A model generated the notes under the pieces. The model worked only from the letters and a program-made list of their open reading frames with translations. It was not told where the DNA came from and ran no database searches. From the NCBI GenBank assembly GCA_945788205.1, contig CALZLE010000527.1, positions 1 through 9,416 on the forward strand: a stretch of DNA of 9,416 nt, read 5' to 3'. The DNA is from an uncultured Desulfuromonadales bacterium. Its GTDB lineage: Bacteria > Desulfobacterota > Desulfuromonadia > Desulfuromonadales > Geopsychrobacteraceae. A program made the translations under genes and the position numbers. This document shows, piece by piece, positions 1 through 7,347 of this stretch (position 1 is the first letter of the stretch; each line of letters starts with the position of its first letter).

Positions 1-33
1 AAGACACTTTTTGTTGGCAACAAAAAGTGTCTT
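1..33. repeat. Near-perfect 33-base palindrome at the window edge
   Basis: Bases 1-16 (AAGACACTTTTTGTTG) are the exact reverse complement of bases 18-33, with a single base (17) as centre. The palindrome lies inside the coding frame of the LVIVD protein and encodes KTLFVANKKCL. It could extend further left, which cannot be seen. It may be a real hairpin-forming sequence or a fold-back join at the end of an assembled contig. Confidence 0.9.
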
Positions 34-1707
34 TCCAACAACACGGAGATTTTGTGCCCCGGAAAATTTATCCAACGGATACGGCAACTTAACACGACTC
101 AAAAAGGCAAGCCTATCATCTTCAATCCGATAAAGTCGAACCCCATCAACCTCACCTGCAGAAACAACCAACCCATTTTCAGCAAAGACCCTTTGAGCCC
201 TGACACCTCGAACTTGATCAACAATTTCCGGCGGATCAAAACCGTGCTTCTTAGCCAACATCAATCCTGCTTGCATGTCTGCCAGTACCAGATAGTCTCC
301 ATCAATTGCAACGTGTGAAGCTTTTAGCTGAGCCCAGTTTGCGACCAACTCGGGCTTTGCGGGCATAGAAACATCAAAAACCATTATTCCGCTATCGCTG
401 TTCGTAATAAGAAACGAATCAACTTTGGTCAGGGTTCTAGCAGGCTTTGGATCGACCGTTTTTCTCATTCCGGCAGCACCAGAAAGGCTCTGCAGTTGAA
501 ACCCACCATTGTTATCGACAGTATAAATGTAATCACCGACAATCTTAAAACTTTCAAGATCTCCGACGGTATATATAGAATCGACAACCTGTCTTGGCAA
601 AATCGCGGCCGGATCTAAAACTCTGAGGCCAACTTTTGTCACTGCGGCGTAGAGCAAATCACCAACGGGGATGACTGCTCTCGAATTCCCGCCGACATTC
701 AAAAAATCAACATTATCTGGTAGTTTCTTTTTGCTGTTATCAATCAGACCTAAGCCACTGTGAAGATCTGAAATATATATTTTGTCGCCAACATGATGCA
801 GCCTATGCGGTGAGTAAAAATGCCGCTGTTCCGCAACTAATTGTGGGTTTACTGGATCAGCAAGAGAATACTGACTAATTTTCCCCCTCTCCAATACATA
901 CAAGCTGCCATCAGCAATCGTGATTGATTTAGCTGATTTCTCTGCCACTTGCCGTCCAACCAGCGTAGGAACAACAGAGTCTCCAACCTTATAAATCAGC
1001 ACTCCACCGCGCCCGGTGACCAGGTACAAGTAATCACCATAGATGTCTACTTCCATAAGTGGATGTTTCGTTGCGAGGCGTGCTATCGGTTTTTTGTCTG
1101 CTAGGCTTTCAAGATCGTAAATCAGCAAACCACCAGTACCGCCTGCAACAAACAAATGCTTCCCGACAACCTTACTGCTGACGGCGGCATACCAGGTCGG
1201 CAAAGTCTTCAAATTATGCAATTTCCCGCCGGCACCAACCCGAGCAATTTTTACCCCCTGCTTACCACAACTGAAATAGAGAAAATCTCCATTTCTTTCG
1301 ATATCAAGAACGGGTGTAAAAGTCAGAGATGGTAGGCCGATTATTCGAGGATTTCGAGGATCGCTGACATCAATTTTTCTGATTCCGGCTTTCCAGCCGG
1401 CCAGAAACAAAACATCATCTACAATCTCCATATCATACAAACCGCCATCTAACGGCAGGAAACCAACTTCCGCCGATCGGTTGTTGACATCCATGTGCAG
1501 CATGATCCGTGTGTCGTCATCAAACCCAGTCCCCTGCAATTCAAGCGTGACCGACTCATTTAATGCTGCTTGATGGGAGTCCTGTTTTTCCAGAGTAAGG
1601 GAGGGGCGATCGGCCAAATAAGCAGAGAAGTCAGCAGCTGTCCAGCTGAGGGCAAAAAGATAAAAGAACAGTACCCCACCGAGGACGATAATTAATGTTC
1701 GAGTCAT
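1..1707 (-). CDS. Exported LVIVD-repeat beta-propeller protein (partial, C-terminus beyond the left edge)
   Basis: The reading frame is open from the ATG at 1707-1705 to base 1: 569 codons and no stop, so the C-terminus is outside the window. A hydrophobic stretch at residues 5-22, followed by SWTAAD, looks like a signal peptide or N-terminal anchor, so the protein should act in the periplasm or at the surface. Residues about 45-85 resemble the TIG-like lead seen before LVIVD repeats (LQGTGFDDDTRIML). From about 88 the chain is made of repeats some 40 residues long with the LVIVD pattern, for example GIRKIDVSDPRNPRIIG (109-125 region), GGLLIYDLES, GGVLIYKV and GIMVFDVSMPAKPELVA. Such repeats fold as beta-propeller blades; the ligand is unknown. 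The start has a good ribosome site, GGGAG at 1718-1714, six bases upstream, and overlaps the kinase stop (ATGA), so it is probably translated by coupling. The last few residues (564-569) lie in a 33-base palindrome and may not be genuine. The family call is firm; the role is unknown. Confidence 0.85.
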   Translation of the reverse strand, partial: MTRTLIIVLGGVLFFYLFALSWTAADFSAYLADRPSLTLEKQDSHQAALNESVTLELQGTGFDDDTRIMLHMDVNNRSAEVGFLPLDGGLYDMEIVDDVLFLAGWKAGIRKIDVSDPRNPRIIGLPSLTFTPVLDIERNGDFLYFSCGKQGVKIARVGAGGKLHNLKTLPTWYAAVSSKVVGKHLFVAGGTGGLLIYDLESLADKKPIARLATKHPLMEVDIYGDYLYLVTGRGGVLIYKVGDSVVPTLVGRQVAEKSAKSITIADGSLYVLERGKISQYSLADPVNPQLVAEQRHFYSPHRLHHVGDKIYISDLHSGLGLIDNSKKKLPDNVDFLNVGGNSRAVIPVGDLLYAAVTKVGLRVLDPAAILPRQVVDSIYTVGDLESFKIVGDYIYTVDNNGGFQLQSLSGAAGMRKTVDPKPARTLTKVDSFLITNSDSGIMVFDVSMPAKPELVANWAQLKASHVAIDGDYLVLADMQAGLMLAKKHGFDPPEIVDQVRGVRAQRVFAENGLVVSAGEVDGVRLYRIEDDRLAFLSRVKLPYPLDKFSGAQNLRVVGKTLFVANKKCL

Positions 1708-4130
1708 GCTTTTCTCCCGACATCGATCTGTTGATCTGGAGAAGCAGTACCCGCATCTAGTAACGGCTGCAGAATTGACTGAAGCTGTTCCCGTTTAACC
1801 GGTTTTTCGATCCTGCCAGCGACATGCGGTAGCAGCTCTGTGACATCATCGGACAGCGAGCAGAGAAGCCACAGATAGCTGCTGACATGTTGTTGGCGGC
1901 AATAACTCAGTAACCTATCAGAAGGGATTGCCGCGACATCCAAAAAGACAGCGTCGTAGGTATTATATTCTGTCTTGTCCTGTAGCTGAGAAAAATCGGC
2001 TGCATCTTCAATGTCAATCGGCAATTCAACCATGGATATTTTGAGCAGTTCGCGACTCGCGACGCTACCACCGACCAAAAGGATTCTCGCTTGTGTTGCT
2101 GATTCATTTTCTGCAGCCAGCTCCTTCTTTGTTTGCGGAACATTTTTCACCAGGTGCAGTTCGTGCCAACTTTGACAAAGCGTCTCGTGAAGGTTATCCC
2201 AACCGACCGGCAGATAAAGTTTACGCTCCTGCTCGTGTGGCTCTATCGATTGCGCAGGTGTCAGCAGCAATAAGCGGCGCATCCCAACCAGATTTTGATC
2301 TTCGCGAATCGCCAGATAGAGCAATTGCCCGTCCGGCAACAACGCATCAGCAGAAAGGAACATTAATTGAAAAGGCTTCCCAGCTCGACCGGCCGAAGCA
2401 AGTTGATACCAGGCATCTTCAACCGACTCCGCGGTAACCACCTTCATCCCTAACGCATGTAAGCGGTTCGACAATTGCTGCTGACAAACAGGATCTAGAG
2501 TGTAAATCAGTACAGGCTGCTGACGTAATGTCTCAGGGAGCGAAAGCTCACTTGCAGCCGCCAGAGGTAAAGTAAAACCGACGCGGAAGGTGCTGCCGCT
2601 ACCAACAGAACTCTCCAACTGAACATCCCCTTCCAACAATTGCACCAGCTGCAGGACAATCGCCAAACCGAGACCGGTACCACCATATTTTCGAGTGTGC
2701 GATGCATCAGCCTGATAAAAAGCCGAAAAGATTTGCTGCTGAGTCTCTTCATCCATGCCAATTCCGGTGTCGATAATCTCGATGGAAAATTCAGCAGCAT
2801 CGGTCGTCGGACAGCCACAACTTAACGTGATTGTCACGGAGCCATGTTCGGTAAATTTAACCGCGTTGCCAATCAGATTCATCAGAATCTGGCGAATTCT
2901 AACTTCATCTCCCAGCACCCGACAGGTAGCGGTCAATGGAATCTCGCTATAAAGCGACAAACCCTTTTCTGTCGCTGGTCCGGCCAGCAAAGTCAGAACC
3001 TCTTCGACCACGCGATAAAGAGCAAACTCCTCCTCTTCTAGCTGCAGCTTCCCTGCTTCAATCTTCGAGAAATCGAGCACGTTGTTAATCAGGGTCAACA
3101 AATCTTCCCCAGAATGTTGCACCGTCGTTGCCAACATCTGTTGCTGCACATCCATAGTCGTCCGGAACATCAACTCATTCATTCCGAGTACGCCGATTAA
3201 GGGGGTGCGTAATTCGTGGGTAATATTTGCCAGAAATTGAGATTTGGCTTCGCTGGCCGACTCAGCTTGCTGCTTTGCGACCTCAAGAACAGAAATCACT
3301 TGCTGTAGTTCTTCTGTCCGTTTATCAACAGTCGCTTCCAGCGATTGCTGATGGTCGACCAATTCCTGTCGGTTGGTTTCAATCTGACCAAGCATGTGAT
3401 TAAAACCATCGACCAGCAAACCGACTTCGTCTCGCCCCTGCCTTTCTGCTCGCAACGAATAATTTTTACTTTGCGAAATAGAACTCATGGTCTCAGCTAA
3501 ATTCAGCAGCGGCACAGAAACCGGCCGCTGGAATTGACCAGCCAGCCACCAGGAAAAAAAGACCAAGAGCCCGAGCAGCAGTAACGTCACAAAGACAACG
3601 CCACTGAGGCGACCGTACAGGTCATGAAGATCGCTCACCAGATAAAGACTCCCAACCGTACGATCACCGTGCTGAATCGGCAGAAAAAGACTAAAATGCT
3701 GCCAACTGGAAGTGATTTTCGGACGAGAGAGTTTCGTCCAAAATTTATTGTCCGGATCGACAAAATCACGTGGGATGATACTCAGAATAAATTTCATCTC
3801 GGAAGGATCGAGGTATTGCGCGACGGGGGTTCCATCCTCATCAAACAGATAAGCTGCGTGAATATTCGGTTGTGCCTGCAATGAGGCCAAAATCTCTTCG
3901 GTGGTGTCGATCCGCCTGAGCATCAACAGCTTTTTACAACTGTCCCCAAGCGTTGTTCCGAGAGTCGTCATCTCACGTTCAAGAAAAGTCCGCGAAGAAT
4001 AGACCTCTTCGGCAATATACAGACTGCTGACTAACAATAGAATCAGCACACTGACCAACATCATCAGGGCAGTCAACTTTTTCCGGATCGATAAATTTCG
4101 AAAACTGAACGCCAAAACAGAAGCTCCCAT
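1704..4130 (-). CDS. Membrane hybrid sensor histidine kinase with two degenerate receiver domains
   Basis: 808 residues. TM1 is at about 21-40. A periplasmic region at 41-175 resembles CHASE8 (LQAQPNIHAAYLFDEDG). TM2 is at about 177-198, HAMP at 199-252 and a coiled coil at 253-295. The HisKA H-box has phosphoacceptor H305 (ANITHELRTP). The ATPase domain has N-box N418/N422, G1 DTGIG (454-458) and G2 GGTGLGL (483-489), so autophosphorylation is expected. Two receiver-like domains follow. In the first (about 538-655) the acidic pocket is lost, S593 sits where the phosphorylated Asp is expected, and the Lys-Pro pair reads LP. The second (about 681-790) has LLVGGS in place of the acidic pair but keeps D731 and K776. 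No HPt domain is present. The ATG has no clear Shine-Dalgarno. A TTG at codon 6 (4115-4113) has GGGAG at 4127-4123 upstream and is an alternative start. The stop overlaps the LVIVD gene's ATG. The family is BarA/GacS-like in its core; signal and target are unknown. Confidence 0.93.
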   Translation of the reverse strand: MGASVLAFSFRNLSIRKKLTALMMLVSVLILLLVSSLYIAEEVYSSRTFLEREMTTLGTTLGDSCKKLLMLRRIDTTEEILASLQAQPNIHAAYLFDEDGTPVAQYLDPSEMKFILSIIPRDFVDPDNKFWTKLSRPKITSSWQHFSLFLPIQHGDRTVGSLYLVSDLHDLYGRLSGVVFVTLLLLGLLVFFSWWLAGQFQRPVSVPLLNLAETMSSISQSKNYSLRAERQGRDEVGLLVDGFNHMLGQIETNRQELVDHQQSLEATVDKRTEELQQVISVLEVAKQQAESASEAKSQFLANITHELRTPLIGVLGMNELMFRTTMDVQQQMLATTVQHSGEDLLTLINNVLDFSKIEAGKLQLEEEEFALYRVVEEVLTLLAGPATEKGLSLYSEIPLTATCRVLGDEVRIRQILMNLIGNAVKFTEHGSVTITLSCGCPTTDAAEFSIEIIDTGIGMDEETQQQIFSAFYQADASHTRKYGGTGLGLAIVLQLVQLLEGDVQLESSVGSGSTFRVGFTLPLAAASELSLPETLRQQPVLIYTLDPVCQQQLSNRLHALGMKVVTAESVEDAWYQLASAGRAGKPFQLMFLSADALLPDGQLLYLAIREDQNLVGMRRLLLLTPAQSIEPHEQERKLYLPVGWDNLHETLCQSWHELHLVKNVPQTKKELAAENESATQARILLVGGSVASRELLKISMVELPIDIEDAADFSQLQDKTEYNTYDAVFLDVAAIPSDRLLSYCRQQHVSSYLWLLCSLSDDVTELLPHVAGRIEKPVKREQLQSILQPLLDAGTASPDQQIDVGRKA

Positions 4131-4149
4131 TGAAGATCGTGATAACTTA

Positions 4150-4177
4150 ACAATATTCCCGGTTTATTTGAAGTAAA
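4150..4177 (-). promoter_or_regulatory. Candidate promoter for the kinase-LVIVD operon
   Basis: On the minus strand TTTACT (4177-4172) and TATTGT (4155-4150) are separated by 16 bases, each matching four of six sigma-70 consensus bases. Transcription would begin near 4143, about 13 bases before the ATG at 4130 or about 28 bases before the TTG at 4115. This is a weak pattern call in an AT-rich spacer. Confidence 0.3.
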
Positions 4178-4229
4178 AGCTTGAATAACCGACTAAAATT
4201 GAAATGAACTTATTGTAAAATATTGGTGA

Positions 4230-4257
4230 TTGCATTAGAGTGGCGTCCCTTTAAAAT
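4230..4257 (+). promoter_or_regulatory. Candidate sigma-70 promoter for the DUF6178 gene
   Basis: TTGCAT (4230-4235) and TAAAAT (4252-4257) are 16 bases apart and point to a transcript start near 4264, about 33 bases before the start codon. The 166-base divergent spacer (4131-4296) also holds a 7-base inverted repeat, CAATATT at 4151-4157 and AATATTG at 4219-4225, which could be a regulator site but is AT-rich and may be chance. Confidence 0.4.
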
Positions 4258-4296
4258 ACAGCCGATACTCTGCACTAAATATGGAAGGAATAGCTG

Positions 4297-5964
4297 ATGA
4301 CCGGGATCAACCTACCAAACGAGCGACAAGTTGGGCACCTGACCCTGCTGCGCCAGGGACGTCAAATCTCCATCAAAGAATATAACGCCCTGTCCAGCAG
4401 TGAGAGGTTGGAGTTGGTTCGGCAAGCACAGGGAAAAAAGAAATACGATCTGCTGATTAACGCAGTTGATGCACAGCAACTGACCCCACAACTGCACCCG
4501 CAAGAGCTGTATCTGACCATCAACGAACTGGGAAGCGAGTACTCCGTAGAGTTGTTGATGCTGGCCAGCACCGAGCAGATCACCACTCTGCTCGATCTTG
4601 ACTGTTGGGACGGCGACGCCGTCAGCCCAGTTTTATCCCTGTTCTGGCTACAGTTATTATTGGCAACCGGTCCCGATAAAGTTTGCCAGGTGGCCCAGCA
4701 GATAGAACCGGAGATTCTAGCCATATTCCTGAAAAAGCACCTCACTATCATTCGGGGCATTGAAGCCTATGATGACGATGATGTCGAGAACGCCAACCGA
4801 CTCGAGAATCTTTACGACATTGAATACGCCAGCGAAGATGCGGCCAAAATCATCGGCGCATTCCTACGTGTATTGCTGGAAATGGCTCAAGACACCTACT
4901 TGCTACTCATGGAAATGATCCGCAGTGAAATTGCCGCAACTCTCGAAGAAGAAGTCTTTCAGAACCGTAACATCCGGCTGGCAGATCTCGGCTTTGTACC
5001 ATCTGTTGAAGCCAGAAATCTCTACACGTTTACTGACCCTGAGCAGTTCGTCCCCGGCGGTAAAAGTGACTACCACATCGAAGCAGAGGGGCTACAGAAC
5101 CCCGCAGCCCTCCTCTCTCAGGCAAATCCGGAAAATCTGCTCGCTGAAGTGCTGACCAACGGGCTGAGCCATGAACTGGCAACCGAACTATGTATGCTGG
5201 TCAACCGCAAAATGAGTGCCGACGGCACGGACATATCTTCTACTGCAGACGTTGGTGTCTCGCTGAAAGAACTTTACGACATATTGAATTTGGCCCTTGA
5301 ACAACAGACAGGCACCGATGTCGATAAAGCCCAGCAGCTTGTCACCAAAACCTACCTGATCCAACTGTTCCAACACGGTCACAGTTTACAGCTACAAACC
5401 CAAGACAGAGCACAGGAACTGCTTACCGGGCCGATCGGTCCCTACCTTGACTACCCTGAGCAGTTGTTCCTTGATGCGTTGGCAGACAAACCACCGACCC
5501 TCTACATCGAAGCAAGCGATGGATCACCAAGCAGCCTGCAATCAATCAACACACTGAAAAACCTGGAACTGGTCAAGTCACGATTGGATCAAATTTTCGA
5601 CCTGCAACGCCTATTTACAGAGTTGCTCCCTTTCAAGTTACCTGAGAATGAAGAAAACCAAACAGCGGGTCTCTCACTTTCTGTCCTCTTCCTCACTGCA
5701 ATTGCCAATCGGCTTCTCGGCCGACCCTTTGCACCAACGTCGTTAGCGCCAGAAGATCTGATACTTCTCAAAACACAAACGATCAACAACGGAGAACTGG
5801 TCGCTGAATTCAACCAGAGCGTCCGTACGATACCTCAGCAGTTTGGAATCAACTGTCTAATTTTTATTGATTTTTGCCTCAACTGCTGGCAAGAGGATCT
5901 GCACATTGTTGACCTGGAAAACCTTGATAGCACTGATCAACTCTGCCTGCTATTAAAAGACTGA
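4297..5964 (+). CDS. DUF6178 family protein
   Basis: 555 residues, with no signal peptide or membrane segment, so probably cytoplasmic. It looks mostly helical and is rich in Leu, Glu and Asp. I recognise the DUF6178 family, found mainly in Desulfobacterota. Its marks are the helical LHPQELYLTINELG segment (66-79), LLDLDCW (98-104), a Leu-rich stretch, an acidic linker YDDDDVENAN (158-167) and RLADLGF (227-233). The second half, from about 250, is less distinctive and carries many short helices. No catalytic motif can be seen and the family has no established function that I know. The start is well supported by GGAAGGAA at 4283-4290, six bases before the ATG. It is divergent from the kinase and has its own spacer on both sides, so it is probably a single-gene unit. 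A weaker possibility is read-through into the OmpA gene, because I see no clear terminator after its stop. Confidence 0.85.
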   Translation: MTGINLPNERQVGHLTLLRQGRQISIKEYNALSSSERLELVRQAQGKKKYDLLINAVDAQQLTPQLHPQELYLTINELGSEYSVELLMLASTEQITTLLDLDCWDGDAVSPVLSLFWLQLLLATGPDKVCQVAQQIEPEILAIFLKKHLTIIRGIEAYDDDDVENANRLENLYDIEYASEDAAKIIGAFLRVLLEMAQDTYLLLMEMIRSEIAATLEEEVFQNRNIRLADLGFVPSVEARNLYTFTDPEQFVPGGKSDYHIEAEGLQNPAALLSQANPENLLAEVLTNGLSHELATELCMLVNRKMSADGTDISSTADVGVSLKELYDILNLALEQQTGTDVDKAQQLVTKTYLIQLFQHGHSLQLQTQDRAQELLTGPIGPYLDYPEQLFLDALADKPPTLYIEASDGSPSSLQSINTLKNLELVKSRLDQIFDLQRLFTELLPFKLPENEENQTAGLSLSVLFLTAIANRLLGRPFAPTSLAPEDLILLKTQTINNGELVAEFNQSVRTIPQQFGINCLIFIDFCLNCWQEDLHIVDLENLDSTDQLCLLLKD

Positions 5965-5991
5965 ATTAATCATATTTTCTCTCTCGTCGTG

Positions 5992-6020
5992 TTGAAATCA
6001 GAGCAAAGATTGTCTATCTT
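5992..6020 (+). promoter_or_regulatory. Strong sigma-70-like promoter for the OmpA-family gene
   Basis: TTGAAA (5992-5997) and TATCTT (6015-6020) are 17 bases apart, close to the ideal spacing, and match five and four of the six consensus bases. The transcript would begin near 6027 and have a leader of about 64 bases, as expected for an abundant outer-membrane protein. The leader has a small inverted repeat, AGCAT/ATGCT at 6041-6053, followed by a T-rich run. Confidence 0.6.
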
Positions 6021-6090
6021 TACATTACATCCTTAATGAGAGCATAAAATGCTTTTCTTTGTTCACACTTAACAAGCACAGGGGGAACCT

Positions 6091-7296
6091 ATGTATCGTA
6101 ATATCTCACTCGTCCTTTTCCTTTCACTTCTTCTTGCGACATCAGCCTGGGCAGGCATCCAGCCAGGCGCATTTACCTTGTCGCCAATGGTCGGTGGCCA
6201 TATTTTCGAAGATGATTACGATCTGGAAAACTCACCATTCCTTTCTCTTGGTCTTGGCTATAACTTGACCGAGCAAGCCGCTCTGGAAGCTGTTTACAGT
6301 CAAACGAATGCCGATGGTGAAAGTGCAGCAGACTCTGACGCCAGAGTCCGCACCTTCCGGCTCGATGCTCTTTATCATTTCATGCCGGAAAAAACGCTGG
6401 TCCCCTATCTCGCTATTGGCGTTGGTGAAATCAACACCAAGTACGACGTCGGGGGAAGAGATCGTAACCTGCTGGCCAATGTCGGTGCAGGCGTTAAGTA
6501 TTTTGTCGCAGAAGAATTTGCACTGCGGGCCGATGTCCGTTCTTTGCTCGACTTTCCGGACCCAGAAAAGAGCCTGATGTATTCGGCAGGTCTGTTCTTC
6601 CAATTTGGCGGTGGAGCCGCCGCTCCGGCTCCTGTAGCTATGGAAAAAACTCCAGCGAAAGAAATGGCACCAGCAGCCCCAGCCGACAGCGATGGTGACG
6701 GTGTCACTGATGATCTGGATCAATGTCCAGCCTCACCTCAAGGATCTCCGGTTAATAGTGTCGGCTGCCCTCTCGATTCCGACGGTGACGGTGTTGCCGA
6801 TCACATGGATAAGTGTCCTGCAACACCTCAGGGTGCTCCGGTCAATAAGGTCGGCTGTCCACTCGATTCTGACGGTGACGGTGTTGCTGATTACATGGAT
6901 AAGTGCCTTGGGACTCCGAGTGGAGTTTCTGTCGATGCTGTCGGGTGCCCGACCAAGCTGAGCCTGCAGATCAATTTCGGTCATGACAGCAACAAGATCG
7001 GTCCGGAATTTGATGGCGAAATCTCTAAAGCAGCTCAATGCATCAACGATTATCCAGGCAACCTGGTTTACATCGACGGACACACCGATAGTCAGGGCGC
7101 GGCGGAATACAACCAGCAGCTCTCTGAGCGCCGGGCAACCGCAGTCAAAAACCGCTTGGTCGAAAAGTTCAACATTCCGGCCAGCCGGATGACAGCACGC
7201 GGTTTCGGTGAAACCACCCCAGTTGCTGACAATGGTACCAAAGAAGGACGTTTCCAGAACCGCCGCGTTGAAGTCGCCTGCGGCGCGGCAAAATAA
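6091..7296 (+). CDS. OmpA-family outer-membrane protein with three thrombospondin type 3 repeats
   Basis: 401 residues. A signal peptide (1-21) ends in the cleavage motif AWA. Residues 22 to about 173 form an OmpA-like beta barrel of alternating strands, ending in the aromatic MYSAGLFFQFG. An Ala/Pro linker (174-198) follows. Three 30-residue repeats begin at D199, D229 and D259, each with DSDGDGV, a Cys-Pro or Cys-Leu and a closing GCP. They are thrombospondin type 3 repeats, which bind calcium and are disulfide-linked in known relatives. The OmpA C-terminal domain (about 291-397) binds peptidoglycan. D333 and R348 in HTDSQG and SERRA have the same spacing as D271 and R286 of E. coli OmpA, which hold the peptidoglycan diamino acid. 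The protein should tie the outer membrane to the wall and may form a pore, as OprF does. AGGGGG at 6080-6085, five bases before the ATG, fixes the start. It ends just before a strong terminator. The general class is sure; any specific role is not. Confidence 0.95.
   Translation: MYRNISLVLFLSLLLATSAWAGIQPGAFTLSPMVGGHIFEDDYDLENSPFLSLGLGYNLTEQAALEAVYSQTNADGESAADSDARVRTFRLDALYHFMPEKTLVPYLAIGVGEINTKYDVGGRDRNLLANVGAGVKYFVAEEFALRADVRSLLDFPDPEKSLMYSAGLFFQFGGGAAAPAPVAMEKTPAKEMAPAAPADSDGDGVTDDLDQCPASPQGSPVNSVGCPLDSDGDGVADHMDKCPATPQGAPVNKVGCPLDSDGDGVADYMDKCLGTPSGVSVDAVGCPTKLSLQINFGHDSNKIGPEFDGEISKAAQCINDYPGNLVYIDGHTDSQGAAEYNQQLSERRATAVKNRLVEKFNIPASRMTARGFGETTPVADNGTKEGRFQNRRVEVACGAAK
6685..6951 (+). repeat. 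Three tandem 90-base repeats encoding calcium-binding-type units
   Basis: The units begin at 6685, 6775 and 6865, each in frame and 30 codons long (the last lacks its final codon). The first half of the second and third units is nearly identical at the DNA level, for example GACGGTGACGGTGTTGC. The first unit differs more, which suggests that units two and three come from the later duplication. Cys pairs are at residues 212/226, 242/256 and 272/286. Confidence 0.9.
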
Positions 7297-7310
7297 ATAG
7301 CATCTCCACA

Positions 7311-7346
7311 AAACAAAAGGCCGGGATTTTTCCCGGCCTTTTGTTT
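7311..7346. terminator. Bidirectional rho-independent terminator between convergent genes
   Basis: A perfect 15-base-pair stem (7311-7325 with 7332-7346) has a 6-base loop. The inner part is GC-rich (GGCCGGG/CCCGGCC) and each outer arm gives a T-rich tail on its strand (TTTTGTTT). It lies 14 bases after the OmpA-family stop and one base after the radical SAM stop, so it can serve both genes. Confidence 0.93.
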
Positions 7347-7347
7347 A

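Noticed and set aside
52..318. Open plus-strand frame of 88 codons
   Set aside because: It lies opposite the LVIVD gene, has no ribosome site and resembles no protein I know; the minus-strand frame covers the whole region without a stop and shows clear repeats.
4241..4260. Sigma-54 promoter beginning with TGGC before the DUF6178 gene
   Set aside because: The GC pair required at -12 is missing at the right spacing.
6027..6090. Riboswitch or attenuator in the OmpA-family leader
   Set aside because: Only a 5-base-pair AT-rich hairpin is visible; no known riboswitch core could be recognised.
6232..6723. Open minus-strand frame of 163 codons opposite the OmpA barrel
   Set aside because: No domain or ribosome site was recognised, and it is antisense to a well-supported barrel.
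6685..6951. Regular 90-base repeats as a possible CRISPR or intergenic array
   Set aside because: They are in frame, encode protein repeats with conserved Asp and Cys residues, and have no unique spacers.
6733..7311. Open minus-strand frame of 192 codons opposite the OmpA-family gene
   Set aside because: The plus strand encodes unmistakable repeats and an OmpA domain; the minus frame is Cys- and Arg-rich without motifs and runs into the terminator region, as expected of a shadow.
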